From Faecalimonas umbilicata (GTDB lineage Bacteria > Bacillota > Clostridia > Lachnospirales > Lachnospiraceae): a DNA stretch of 64,000 nucleotides. This document shows, in pieces, positions 8,759 to 17,562 of the stretch; position 1 is the first letter of the stretch, and every line of letters begins with the position of its first letter. The stretch is from NCBI RefSeq assembly GCF_004346095.1, contig NZ_SLZV01000005.1, positions 62,001 to 126,000 on the forward strand, written 5' to 3'. Both the position numbers and the translations under genes were made by a program. The notes beneath the pieces are model-generated. The model ran no database searches. It had not been told where the DNA came from and was given only the letters and a program-made list of their open reading frames with translations.

Positions 8759-10138
8759 ATGTATAAAATAGATTTTCAATGTCCGGTCCATGTCCATTTT
8801 ATCGGTATCGGCGGTATCAGCATGAGTGGCCTTGCCGAAATTCTCTTAAAAGAACATTTCACAGTAACGGGATCGGATTCCAAAGAATCGCCCCTTACAA
8901 GACATTTAACAGATCTGGGAGCTGTCATCCATTACGGACAGAAAGCTGAAAATATAACTGATGATATTGATGTTGTCGTCTACACCGCTGCCGTGCACGC
9001 AGATAATCCTGAATTTATTGCAGCAAAAGAACATCAGCTTCCGATGCTTACCCGTGCAGAACTGCTCGGACAGCTGATGACGAACTATAAGACACCGATC
9101 GCAGTATCCGGAACTCACGGCAAGACAACAACGACTTCCATGATTTCCCATATCCTTCTTGCAGGAGATACGGATCCGACCATCTCTGTCGGAGGTATTT
9201 TAAAGATCATCGGCGGAAATATCCGCGTCGGTCACTCAGATGTTTTCATTACAGAAGCCTGTGAATATACGAACAGCTTCTTAGATTTTCTTCCAAAGAT
9301 TGGAATCATCTTAAATGTAGAAGAAGATCATATGGATTTCTTCAAAGATCTTGATGATATCCGCCATTCTTTCCATCGGTTCGCCGCACTGCTTCCGAAA
9401 GATGGCACACTGATCATTAACAGTGAGATTTCACAGTACGAGCAGATTATTGCCGGCCTGAACTGCAATGTCATCACATATGGCATTCATCACGATGCAG
9501 ATTACACTGCACAAAATATTCAATACGATAACATGGGGAATGTTTCGTTCGACCTGATCGATCACGGAACAAAGAAAGATCGTATTTTCCTCTCTGTCAA
9601 CGGAGAACACAATGTATCCAATGCACTTTCCGCAATCATTACCGGAACACTGCTCGGCATCGACCTTGAGAAGATCAAAAAGGGACTCTTGTCCTTTACC
9701 GGTACTGACCGCCGCTTTGAATACAAAGGAACACTCGACGGTGTCACGATCATCGATGATTACGCACACCATCCGACAGAGATCGAGGCAACTCTTTCTG
9801 CCGCACAGCACTACCCGCACAGAGAAATCTGGTGCATTTTTCAACCTCACACATACACAAGGACAAAAGCTTTCTTTCACGAATTTGCGCAGGCGCTGAC
9901 ACTTGCAGATCATGTGATCCTCGCAGACATCTATGCTGCCAGAGAAACAGATACGCTTGGCATGTCCTCAGAGGCTCTTTCAGATGCAATTCGTGAACTA
10001 GGCGGAGATTCCTACTATTTTTCATCCTTTGATGAAATTAAAAATTTTGTAAAAGAAAAATGTATCCACGGTGATATGTTGATAACTATGGGAGCTGGAG
10101 ACGTTGTAAACATAGGAGAATCATTGTTATCCATATAG
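8759..10138 (+). CDS. murC: UDP-N-acetylmuramate--L-alanine ligase
   Basis: Joins L-alanine to UDP-MurNAc, the first step of the peptidoglycan peptide stem; cytosolic and ATP-dependent. The 459-residue sequence has the N-terminal Rossmann motif HFIGIGGISMSGLAE, the ATP loop GTHGKTTTTS, the catalytic-lysine region ACEYTNSFLDF, and the C-terminal domain signature DDYAHHPTEI. GGGAG precedes the ATG. Normal length. It stands alone on the plus strand, divergent from glgC, and its last codons overlap the first imperfect copy of a DnaA-box cluster. Confidence 0.96.
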   Translation: MYKIDFQCPVHVHFIGIGGISMSGLAEILLKEHFTVTGSDSKESPLTRHLTDLGAVIHYGQKAENITDDIDVVVYTAAVHADNPEFIAAKEHQLPMLTRAELLGQLMTNYKTPIAVSGTHGKTTTTSMISHILLAGDTDPTISVGGILKIIGGNIRVGHSDVFITEACEYTNSFLDFLPKIGIILNVEEDHMDFFKDLDDIRHSFHRFAALLPKDGTLIINSEISQYEQIIAGLNCNVITYGIHHDADYTAQNIQYDNMGNVSFDLIDHGTKKDRIFLSVNGEHNVSNALSAIITGTLLGIDLEKIKKGLLSFTGTDRRFEYKGTLDGVTIIDDYAHHPTEIEATLSAAQHYPHREIWCIFQPHTYTRTKAFFHEFAQALTLADHVILADIYAARETDTLGMSSEALSDAIRELGGDSYYFSSFDEIKNFVKEKCIHGDMLITMGAGDVVNIGESLLSI

Positions 10139-10202
10139 TTATCCACATTATCCACATTATCCACATTGTTTCTTATCCACAAAGAATGATGATTTATCCA
10201 AT
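10127..10202 (+). promoter_or_regulatory. DnaA-box cluster upstream of dnaD
   Basis: Four exact copies of the DnaA box TTATCCACA lie at 10139-10147, 10148-10156, 10157-10165 and 10173-10181. The first three are head to tail with no gap (9-base period). Flanking imperfect copies are TTATCCATA at 10127-10135, inside the end of murC, and TTATCCAAT at 10194-10202. All point the same way. The cluster sits 33-110 bases upstream of the dnaD -10 box. No dnaA or dnaN is nearby, so control of dnaD-dnaI or DnaA titration is more likely than a classical origin. Confidence 0.85.
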
Positions 10203-10234
10203 AAAAAGTCCTTTTTAGAACTTCTTTCTGGTGC

Positions 10235-10240
10235 TATAAT
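10235..10240 (+). promoter_or_regulatory. Extended -10 promoter of the dnaD operon
   Basis: TGCTATAAT at 10232-10240 with no strong -35 match (TTTTTA at the expected place). Predicted transcription start is near 10247, which supports the ATG at 10286 as the dnaD start rather than an in-frame TTG at 10250. Confidence 0.65.
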
Positions 10241-10285
10241 ACCAGTACATTGAAGAGGATTTATTTAGAAAGGTACGGTGTAAGG

Positions 10286-11392
10286 ATGAAGAGTTTAGTA
10301 TTGAGCAGCCATGGTCAGAATCATACAACATTAGTCGACAATCATTTTATCGACTGCCATATGGTAAAAGCAAATGGAGAGTTTGTGAAAGTTTATCTAT
10401 TCCTGCTCAGACATCTGAACTCTTCTCCTGTTGCCCTCACCATTTCTACGATTGCAGATTGTCTGGACAACACAGAGAAGGATATTTTGCGTGCACTGAA
10501 TTACTGGGAGAAAGAGGGACTGCTTTCCCTCCAATATGAGGAAAGCGATCATTCTCTCTGTGGTATTGCGTTTTGCCCTGTTCCGCCATGTGAGGGATCC
10601 GGGAACTCTTGTGCAATTCCAGCTTATGAAGACACATCTGCATCAGAAACGCAAGCTCCTTCGACCGTTCAGATACCGGATGTGACTATGGGTGCGGATA
10701 CGATCTCTGATTCACGCGGAACAGCCCCGACTTCTATCAAGGCTTTCCGTGACCGTAAGGAATTCCAGCAGCTTTTGTTTGTCGCAGAACAATATATCGG
10801 AAGACCTTTGACTAGAACAGATATCGATACGATTTCTTATTTCTTTGATCAGCTTCATTTTTCTGCGGATCTGATCGAATATTTGATTGAATATTGTGTC
10901 GAGAATCAACATACGAGTATGCATTACATAAAAAAAGTAGCTCTCGCATGGGCAGATGCTCATGTGACTACAGTCGAGGAAGCCCGGGCAACTTCCAGCA
11001 TTTACAATAAGAATTGTTATACTGTACTCAATGCTTTTGGCATTCGCGGACGCGGACCTGCCGCTTCTGAGATTGCCTATATAAAAAAATGGACTGAACA
11101 ATACGGCTTCACTTTAGATATTATCAAGGAAGCCTGTGACCGGACAATGAGCAGTATCCATCAGCCAAGTTTTGATTATACCGATAAGATTTTGTCCAAA
11201 TGGCTGACACAGCATGTCCGTGTCCTGTCAGATATCGAACGAGTGGATACTGCTTTCCGTCAGGAAAGAGAGAATAAGCGCAGAACGGTAACTTCAAAGC
11301 CTGCAGCGAATATTAAGACAAAATTTAACAACTTTAACGGTCGTTCCTATGATATTGATTCTCTGGAAGAACGTCTGTTAAAGACCAGATAA
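10286..11392 (+). CDS. DnaD-domain replication initiation protein
   Basis: Likely remodels DNA and helps load the replicative helicase. About 368 residues from MKSLVLSSHG. The N-terminal part (FVKVYLFLLRHLNSSPVALT ... DIRALNYWEKEGLL-like pattern) reads as a winged helix. Two C-terminal DnaD-type helical domains follow in tandem: one around LLFVAEQYIGRPLTRTDIDT and one around EIAYIKKWTEQYGFTLDII, ending in the family-typical YTDKILSKWLTQHV. A linker of low complexity separates the parts. GAAAGG lies about 10 bases before the ATG. It leads an operon with a DnaI-like loader 16 bases downstream and is preceded by the DnaA-box cluster. Confidence 0.85.
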   Translation: MKSLVLSSHGQNHTTLVDNHFIDCHMVKANGEFVKVYLFLLRHLNSSPVALTISTIADCLDNTEKDILRALNYWEKEGLLSLQYEESDHSLCGIAFCPVPPCEGSGNSCAIPAYEDTSASETQAPSTVQIPDVTMGADTISDSRGTAPTSIKAFRDRKEFQQLLFVAEQYIGRPLTRTDIDTISYFFDQLHFSADLIEYLIEYCVENQHTSMHYIKKVALAWADAHVTTVEEARATSSIYNKNCYTVLNAFGIRGRGPAASEIAYIKKWTEQYGFTLDIIKEACDRTMSSIHQPSFDYTDKILSKWLTQHVRVLSDIERVDTAFRQERENKRRTVTSKPAANIKTKFNNFNGRSYDIDSLEERLLKTR

Positions 11393-11408
11393 CAAAGGAG
11401 CAGAAGTT

Positions 11409-12431
11409 ATGGCATTAAAAAATTCCCAATATGACACGATCATGCGGGAGTATGAGCAGAAGCAACTGCATAGTCAGGACGTATTAAACGCACACTATCA
11501 GAGAGTGTATGACTGCATCCCTGAGATCCGCGATCTCGAGAATGCGATCTCCCATCTCTCTGTCCAGAAAGCACGAAATCTTCTGGAGGGAGATGAGACT
11601 GCTCTCTCCTCTCTGAAAGAAGAGATTTCCATGCTCCGTCAAAAGAAGTCTGCCCTTCTGTCCTCGTATGGATTCCCGGAGGATTATCTGGAACCTTCTT
11701 ATGAATGTGCAGACTGCAAAGATACCGGATATATTGGCAGTCAGAAGTGTCACTGCTTTAAAAAAGCGACCATCGATCTTTTATATACACAGTCTAATCT
11801 AAAAGAAATCCTTGCAAAAGAGAATTTTAATACATTTTCTCTTGCATATTATTCTGAAAATCACATAGATCCAAAGACTGGACGCTCTTCACTTTCCATC
11901 ATGAGAGATGCATTGGTAGTCAGCAAAGAATTTGTCCGAACATTCGGACAGGAATTCCGCAATCTGTTTTTATATGGAGATACCGGAGTCGGAAAGACTT
12001 TTCTCTCAAACTGCATTGCAAAGGAACTAATAGACAGCGCTTATTCCGTTATCTACTTTACAGCATTTGAATTATTTGATATATTTGCTAAGAGCCGGTT
12101 TGATAAAGATACACTTGCCGACACAATGTACGGCTACATTTTTGACTGTGACCTGCTCATTATTGACGATCTGGGAACAGAACTGACGAATTCTTTCATC
12201 GCTTCCCAGTTGTTTTTGTGTCTAAATGAACGTCTTTTAAAGAAGCGCTCTACGATCATATCGACAAACTTGTCTTTGGAATCAATTGTTGAGATTTATT
12301 CTGAGAGAATTTTTTCAAGAATCACGAGCAACTATACTATGTTAAGACTAACTGGAGATGACATACGAATCAAAAAGAAACTTATGAATATGGAGGAACA
12401 AACATGTTACATCGAGAAGAACGAAATTTAG
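11409..12431 (+). CDS. DnaC/DnaI-like helicase loader ATPase
   Basis: AAA+ ATPase expected to load the DnaB-type helicase. The 340-residue protein has a coiled-coil-like N-terminus, a zinc-finger-like CADCKDTGYIG..KCHC motif, Walker A GDTGVGKT, Walker B LLIIDDLG, and a sensor region IISTNLSLE followed by SRITSNYTMLRLTGDDIR. AAAGGAG lies before the ATG. Its end overlaps the start of the next gene by 28 bases, implying translational coupling. Pairing with dnaD is the usual Firmicutes arrangement, with DnaD acting before the loader. Confidence 0.9.
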   Translation: MALKNSQYDTIMREYEQKQLHSQDVLNAHYQRVYDCIPEIRDLENAISHLSVQKARNLLEGDETALSSLKEEISMLRQKKSALLSSYGFPEDYLEPSYECADCKDTGYIGSQKCHCFKKATIDLLYTQSNLKEILAKENFNTFSLAYYSENHIDPKTGRSSLSIMRDALVVSKEFVRTFGQEFRNLFLYGDTGVGKTFLSNCIAKELIDSAYSVIYFTAFELFDIFAKSRFDKDTLADTMYGYIFDCDLLIIDDLGTELTNSFIASQLFLCLNERLLKKRSTIISTNLSLESIVEIYSERIFSRITSNYTMLRLTGDDIRIKKKLMNMEEQTCYIEKNEI

Positions 12432-13588
12432 AAAACATCCCTGTGGGATCACTTGGAATCATCGCAGTAGACGGATGTCAGGAGCTTGGAAACAAGGTAA
12501 ATGACTACCTTGTAAAATGGCGTAAGGAAAGCTCCCACGAACACAAAAATGACGTCGTGTTCACAGGATATGAGAAAGATAACTACTTAATCGACGCCAA
12601 AGTACCTCGTTTTGGTTCTGGGGAAGCAAAAGGAGTGATCAATGAATCTGTACGTGGTAAGGACTTATATCTGATGGTAGATGTCTGCAACTACAGCCTG
12701 ACTTATTCCTTAAGTGGCCATGTAAATCACATGTCACCAGACGATCATTTCCAAAACCTGAAGCGTGTTATCGCTGCTGTCGGAGGAAAGGCTCGTAGAT
12801 TAAATGTCATTATGCCATTCTTATACGAAAGCCGTCAGCACAAGAGAAGTTCCCGAGAGTCTTTAGACTGCGCACTTGCTCTTCAGGAACTTGTAAGCAT
12901 GGGTGTTGACAATATTATCACATTTGATGCTCATGATCCTCGTGTACAGAACGCTATCCCGCTCAGCGGATTCGAGACAGTACGTCCAACTTACCAGTTT
13001 ATCAAAGGACTTCTTCGCACTGTACCTGATCTCATCATTGACAGCGATCACATGATGGCAATCAGCCCGGACGAAGGTGGTACAAGCCGTGCCGTATATC
13101 TTGCTAATGTACTTGGGCTTGATATGGGTATGTTCTACAAACGCCGTGACTATACACAGATTGTAGACGGACGCAATCCGATCGTTGCACATGAATTCCT
13201 TGGTTCTTCTGTAGAAGGAAAAGACGTGATCATCATCGACGATATGATTTCTTCCGGTGACAGTATCATTGACGTTGCAACAGAGTTAAAGAGAAGAAAA
13301 GCAAAGAGAATCTTCGCTGCCGCTACTTTCGGTCTGTTTACAAACGGTCTTGATAAATTTGACAAGGCTTACGAAGAAGGTATTATCCACGGAATCCTAA
13401 CAACAAACTTAATTTACCAGACACCTGAATTGCTGAGCAGACCTTACTACATTAACTGCGATCTCAGCAAATACATCGCTCTTCTGATTGATACTTTGAA
13501 TCACGATGGTTCTATCAGCAGTATCCTCAGTCCGAACGAACGTATCCAGCATGTTGTTCAGAAATACAAAAATGGAGAACCTATTTAG
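12404..13588 (+). CDS. prs: Ribose-phosphate pyrophosphokinase, divergent long form
   Basis: Makes PRPP from ribose-5-phosphate and ATP. The PRPP/ribose-phosphate loop VIIIDDMISSGDSI is intact, as are ITFDAHDPRVQNAIPL and the flexible loop region FYKRRDYTQIVDGR. At 394 residues it is longer than the usual enzyme of about 315, with an N-terminal extension and a longer C-terminus (ISSILSPNERIQHVVQKYKN). It may be a clade-specific variant; activity is likely because the key loops are kept. GGAGG lies before the ATG, inside the end of the helicase loader gene. Confidence 0.85.
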   Translation: MLHREERNLENIPVGSLGIIAVDGCQELGNKVNDYLVKWRKESSHEHKNDVVFTGYEKDNYLIDAKVPRFGSGEAKGVINESVRGKDLYLMVDVCNYSLTYSLSGHVNHMSPDDHFQNLKRVIAAVGGKARRLNVIMPFLYESRQHKRSSRESLDCALALQELVSMGVDNIITFDAHDPRVQNAIPLSGFETVRPTYQFIKGLLRTVPDLIIDSDHMMAISPDEGGTSRAVYLANVLGLDMGMFYKRRDYTQIVDGRNPIVAHEFLGSSVEGKDVIIIDDMISSGDSIIDVATELKRRKAKRIFAAATFGLFTNGLDKFDKAYEEGIIHGILTTNLIYQTPELLSRPYYINCDLSKYIALLIDTLNHDGSISSILSPNERIQHVVQKYKNGEPI

Positions 13589-13690
13589 TTTTTTACTTTT
13601 AATTTTAATTATCCTGAATCATTTATCATTGTAAAGAAATTTTAAAGATATTTCTTCATATTTCATACATTTTAATAATTCAGAAAAGAA

Positions 13691-13745
13691 GAACCCGGAG
13701 AGAAGACTTATATCTACAAGATACAACTTCTCTCCGGGTTCTTTT
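13691..13745 (+). terminator. Strong terminator after the dnaD operon
   Basis: Perfect 15-base-pair stem (GAACCCGGAGAGAAG at 13691-13705, its complement at 13727-13741) with a U-rich tail. The opposite strand also ends U-rich, so it can serve both converging transcription units. Confidence 0.92.
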
Positions 13746-13775
13746 ATTTTGATATTTGCAAAAAGAAACCATATT

Positions 13776-15359
13776 TTACCCATTCACATGATATGGGATA
13801 CCGAGTTTCCTTAACATCTCTAACTCTCTTCTCTGACAGGTAAATAAAATAATCTGTCTCTTGTTTTCTGCAAGCCAGCGAAGTGTATTCTCAAGTCTTC
13901 TCTCATCATAGTATGCGAATGTCTCATCGAGAATTACCGGAAACTCTTCCTCGTACATCAACTCTGCCGCTGCCATACGGAGCGCAAAATAAATCTGTTC
14001 CATCGTTCCCCTGCTGACTTGTCCCACTGAAATTTTCTGTGCCCCTTGTAATAGATATATGTTCGTATTTTCATCTATAAAAATGCGATCATATTTTCCA
14101 TCTGTAATTGCACACAATATCTCTGAAGACACCTCATTCAGCCTTGTTTCAAATTCCTTTCTCACATCTGTGGACAGATGCCGGATCGTGTCCTCCGCAA
14201 GCTGGATCGCTCTTCCTTTCTCTTCCAGAACAACATATTCTTCACTGACTTCCATGAGTTCTTCTCCTTGCTCACAGAGATTCTCGTACTGCATCTGTTT
14301 CTCTGCAATCTCTTCCCGGAGCAGCTCCCGTCTGACAACCATCCTTCGCAAAGCCTCTCGATGCCTCTCTTGCTCATGTTCGAGTGAAACTTCTCGTTTT
14401 TCTGCTTCCCGGGACTCCTCTGTCTCTTGCTGTACTTTTTCCTCCGCCTGTCGGAATGCTTCCATCAATTTCCACAGGAATACTATTTCCAGAATTATCG
14501 CTCCTGACAGCACACTCCATTTCAAAATCCCCTGAAATAGCAAGGAAATACCCGCAACGCCTGCCAGAAATACAACCGGCAATAACTTTATTTTGACCAC
14601 ATCCCATACATTCTGTTTTTCCGTGCTTTGCTCTTCTTCTGGAGTTCTGACAATTCTTTTTTCTTCCTGCTTTCCCTGTTCGATGTTTTTGCTGATTTGT
14701 TCTTCTTCCGCTTGTTTTCGCTCGATTTCTTCGCTGATGTATGCCGCCTGCTGTTCAACTTTCTCTCGCTTTTCCTGCTTCTTTTTGCGAATTTCTTTCT
14801 GACGGTTTTCCACTGTCTTTCGTCGCTCTTTTAAAATCGCAAGCGCGCGCTCCACATCCATCTCACTGTTCCCGGAACAGTAATAATTTGCAGCATAGTT
14901 TCGCAATTCTGCACCAAGATCGGCACTTGTCTCTGCTTTTGTCTGACCGATTGAGATGGTATTTTCAAATGCAGCTTCTGACATGCCATCCAGAAGCATA
15001 TCCATATCTCCCTGTTCCACCGATAAGATCTCTCCGTCTGTCTGACAGACAAGACTTGCGCTCTTTCCATAGCGGTCAAACCGACGGCTGATGATAAAAG
15101 TTCTGTCGCCAGACTCAAATGTCATCTCTCCCGCATAGTAAGACGGCTGATCCCACGGCTCATATTTTGTAAACAGATCATTTTTTGCTGCCCTTCCGCG
15201 CCCTTTTGTCAGTCCAAATAGCATACTTCTGATAAAAGCATGCAGTGTACTTTTTCCGAACTCATTTTCTCCGTAAAAAATGTGGAAGCCTTCTTCCAGT
15301 TCTATCTTTGTCTCTGAAAATTTTCCAAAGCTTTTCAGATATAATTCTCTGATAATCAC
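13776..15359 (-). CDS. YhaN-like SMC/SbcC-type ATPase with membrane hairpin
   Basis: A 527-residue ABC/SMC-like ATPase. Walker A GENEFGKST is near residue 35, the ABC signature region VGQVSRGTMEQIYFALR is near the C-terminus, and Walker B follows as FPVILDETFAYYDERR. Glu/Lys/Gln-rich coiled coils flank a central pair of hydrophobic segments (LLPVVFLAGVAGISLLF and WSVLSGAIILEIVFLWKL), so the tip of the coiled coil appears to enter the membrane. It is about half the length of Bacillus YhaN. The GTG start directly follows the YhaO-like stop codon, with GGAGG at good spacing; the two probably form an SbcC/SbcD-like nuclease pair. Confidence 0.8.
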   Translation of the reverse strand: MIIRELYLKSFGKFSETKIELEEGFHIFYGENEFGKSTLHAFIRSMLFGLTKGRGRAAKNDLFTKYEPWDQPSYYAGEMTFESGDRTFIISRRFDRYGKSASLVCQTDGEILSVEQGDMDMLLDGMSEAAFENTISIGQTKAETSADLGAELRNYAANYYCSGNSEMDVERALAILKERRKTVENRQKEIRKKKQEKREKVEQQAAYISEEIERKQAEEEQISKNIEQGKQEEKRIVRTPEEEQSTEKQNVWDVVKIKLLPVVFLAGVAGISLLFQGILKWSVLSGAIILEIVFLWKLMEAFRQAEEKVQQETEESREAEKREVSLEHEQERHREALRRMVVRRELLREEIAEKQMQYENLCEQGEELMEVSEEYVVLEEKGRAIQLAEDTIRHLSTDVRKEFETRLNEVSSEILCAITDGKYDRIFIDENTNIYLLQGAQKISVGQVSRGTMEQIYFALRMAAAELMYEEEFPVILDETFAYYDERRLENTLRWLAENKRQIILFTCQRRELEMLRKLGIPYHVNG

Positions 15360-16421
15360 CTAACTTCTCTCCTCCATCGCTGCAAGAATTGCACTGACCC
15401 CCTCGCACATTGCCTGATACTCGATACTTTCCGGCTCGCATTCCATAAAATGTCCGATCAACCTTCCAAGCAGATTTTCTTTATTTCTCTCGTACAGCTG
15501 TTCATAGTGATATGCAGGAACGGTATGATCAAGAATCTCCACGATATTTCCATAATAGTCGAGATCTTCTATATCATAGACAATCTCCGGATCTCTCTGT
15601 CCTTCCAAAATAATTTTGTACAGCTCCGCAGTGCCATTTTGTTCGATCTCCTCTTTGATCTTTCCCCGCAGCGCCCCATGTGTCATTTCTATATCCACTG
15701 TGAGATGCAAGTGTATGTACTGCCTTTTTGCAAATGGAACAAAACGGATCTGCGTTCCTTTCTCGGTAATCTCTCCGAGAAGAAATCCATGTCTTCCTGT
15801 TTCATTTTGATCGAGCGGCTCAAGAGAACCAGAAAATGCCGCATAGTCTTTCAATAGCATCTGTGGTTTATGAATATGTCCCAGTGCAACATAATCATAG
15901 CCCAGTGCTTTTAACTTTGCTTTTTTGATCGGAATATGTGTCTCATCCCCCCCGTGAGCCAGAAGGATTTCATATTTCATGTCCCGCGGGGCATACGCCT
16001 CGTCGTACCTCGCCTCTCTGATTTCCCGTCTGTCATAGCTGAATCCATACACTGCAAGATCCAGCTCCTCGATCACTGCTCTGTGTAATGTAGTTTCAAA
16101 CAGTGGATAGACATTTTCACTCCATGCTATCTGCAGATAACGCGAATCCTTTCGAATATAGTCATGATTTCCTGCAATCAAAACGACCTTTGTCCGAGAT
16201 AATTTTCCAAAATGATAATTTATCTCTTTGAGTTCTCTCAACAGAGGCTGCCTGTGAAATAAATCCCCTGCGATCAGCAATAGGTCAATCTGTTTCTCCT
16301 CACAGATGTCAATGACTTTGTAAAAACTATCCCAGATCTCCTTTTCCCGCTGTCCGTCATCACGCCTTCCCGCCTCCGGCGCTGCCCCTAGATGGACATC
16401 TGCTATCTGTATAAAATTCAT
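15360..16421 (-). CDS. YhaO/SbcD-like metallophosphoesterase (DNA exonuclease)
   Basis: Probable Mn-dependent DNA exonuclease. The 353-residue protein carries the calcineurin-type motifs in order: IADVHLG, LLIAGDLFHR, LIAGNHDY, then LAHGGDE and LGHIHKPQ. The C-terminal part matches the capping domain of the YhaO/SbcD group. Start at 16421 (MNFIQIADVHLG) was chosen because AAGGAG lies eight bases upstream; a GTG six codons earlier falls within that site. It begins four bases after the histidine-kinase stop and ends next to the YhaN-like start, so it is read from the two-component operon. Confidence 0.88.
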   Translation of the reverse strand: MNFIQIADVHLGAAPEAGRRDDGQREKEIWDSFYKVIDICEEKQIDLLLIAGDLFHRQPLLRELKEINYHFGKLSRTKVVLIAGNHDYIRKDSRYLQIAWSENVYPLFETTLHRAVIEELDLAVYGFSYDRREIREARYDEAYAPRDMKYEILLAHGGDETHIPIKKAKLKALGYDYVALGHIHKPQMLLKDYAAFSGSLEPLDQNETGRHGFLLGEITEKGTQIRFVPFAKRQYIHLHLTVDIEMTHGALRGKIKEEIEQNGTAELYKIILEGQRDPEIVYDIEDLDYYGNIVEILDHTVPAYHYEQLYERNKENLLGRLIGHFMECEPESIEYQAMCEGVSAILAAMEERS

Positions 16422-16425
16422 AAAA

Positions 16426-17562
16426 TTATTCTCCTTCACTCATCGCCGGTAACGTCACGATAAACCGTGTTTCCCACTCGTCACTCTCCGCACGGATCGT
16501 TCCATGATGCAGTTCCACAATTTCTTTTGCAATGGCAAGTCCAAGTCCTGCTCCTCCTGTCTTGCTGGAGCGCGAACCATCCACTCGGTAAAACTTCTCA
16601 AAAATTGCACTCAGTTCCTCTTCCGGAATCTTCTCTCCTTCATTTGCCACAACAATCTCGATCTCCTGGTGCCGCTCCTTTGCCTGAATCCGTATCGCAG
16701 TTCCTTTGTCACAGTACGCAATCGCATTTCGCAAAAGATTATCAAATACTCTGGCAAGCTTATCCGCATCTCCGTAAATCATCAGTGTATCATCAATCTG
16801 CACGTCACATCTTAAGTTTTTCTCCTTCAAAACCGCATACAGTTCATCCGCAATCTGTTCCAACATCATAGACAAATCTAAATTTCCCGGCTCCAGAACA
16901 ATATCCTGTAAATTAAACTTTGTAATCTCAAAAAATTCATTGATCAGCTCTCCCAGACGGATTGCCTTCTCCAGAGAAATATGCGTATATTTTTTCCGCT
17001 CCTCCTCCGGCATGTCCGGCTTTGTTTCAAGAATACTTAAATATGCCACAATGGAAGTCAAGGGCGTTTTCAAATCGTGTGCCAGAAAAACAACCAGATC
17101 ATTTTTCTTTTTCTCACTCTCAATCGCCTCCTGTTCCTGCCTCCGGATCGTCATCTTAATCTCATTTAAGCTATCCTCAAGCGGCCGCAGCGCAGGTTTA
17201 AACCGCACAGGTTCATTAAAATCCGATAAAATATTTTCAATTCCCTGATTAATTTCCTTCAAGTACTGTGTGATTCTGCTCAGCACAAAATAGAAAAAAA
17301 AGGAAAACAATAAAAGGAATCCCGCACCCATAAAATAAATTTTATTGTTTCCAATCACTTTCCAGTAGAGATCGATCGCCTGTTGCTCCGGCATATGAAA
17401 CCACATAAAAAAATGTACAAATCCATCTGCAAACTTATGATTATAAATCCCATCTATGACAAGATTTTTGAAAAGATAGCCGACAAGCGCCGTAAACAGT
17501 ACGACAAGCATTGTCTGAAGCAGAATGTTAATCTTTAACCTTGTATAATTTTTACTCTTCAA
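16426..17562 (-). CDS. VanS-like sensor histidine kinase
   Basis: Membrane histidine kinase of 378 residues. There are two transmembrane segments (ILLQTMLVVLFTALVGYLF and YFMGAGFLLLFSFFFYFVL) around a short outside loop of about 50 residues, then a HAMP-like linker. The H-box is FLAHDLKTPLTS; the N-box NLLRNAIAYC and G-boxes (GGAGLGLAIAKEIVE) are intact. The short sensor loop and overall sequence resemble VanS and related wall-stress kinases, but no van ligase or vanX gene is present. The start codon appears to be TTG, overlapping the regulator gene by 11 bases. Confidence 0.85.
   Translation of the reverse strand: MKSKNYTRLKINILLQTMLVVLFTALVGYLFKNLVIDGIYNHKFADGFVHFFMWFHMPEQQAIDLYWKVIGNNKIYFMGAGFLLLFSFFFYFVLSRITQYLKEINQGIENILSDFNEPVRFKPALRPLEDSLNEIKMTIRRQEQEAIESEKKKNDLVVFLAHDLKTPLTSIVAYLSILETKPDMPEEERKKYTHISLEKAIRLGELINEFFEITKFNLQDIVLEPGNLDLSMMLEQIADELYAVLKEKNLRCDVQIDDTLMIYGDADKLARVFDNLLRNAIAYCDKGTAIRIQAKERHQEIEIVVANEGEKIPEEELSAIFEKFYRVDGSRSSKTGGAGLGLAIAKEIVELHHGTIRAESDEWETRFIVTLPAMSEGE

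Noticed and set aside
10139-10181. DnaA boxes as a chromosomal origin.
   Set aside because: No dnaA, dnaN, rpmH or other origin genes nearby, and all boxes are in one orientation beside a promoter.
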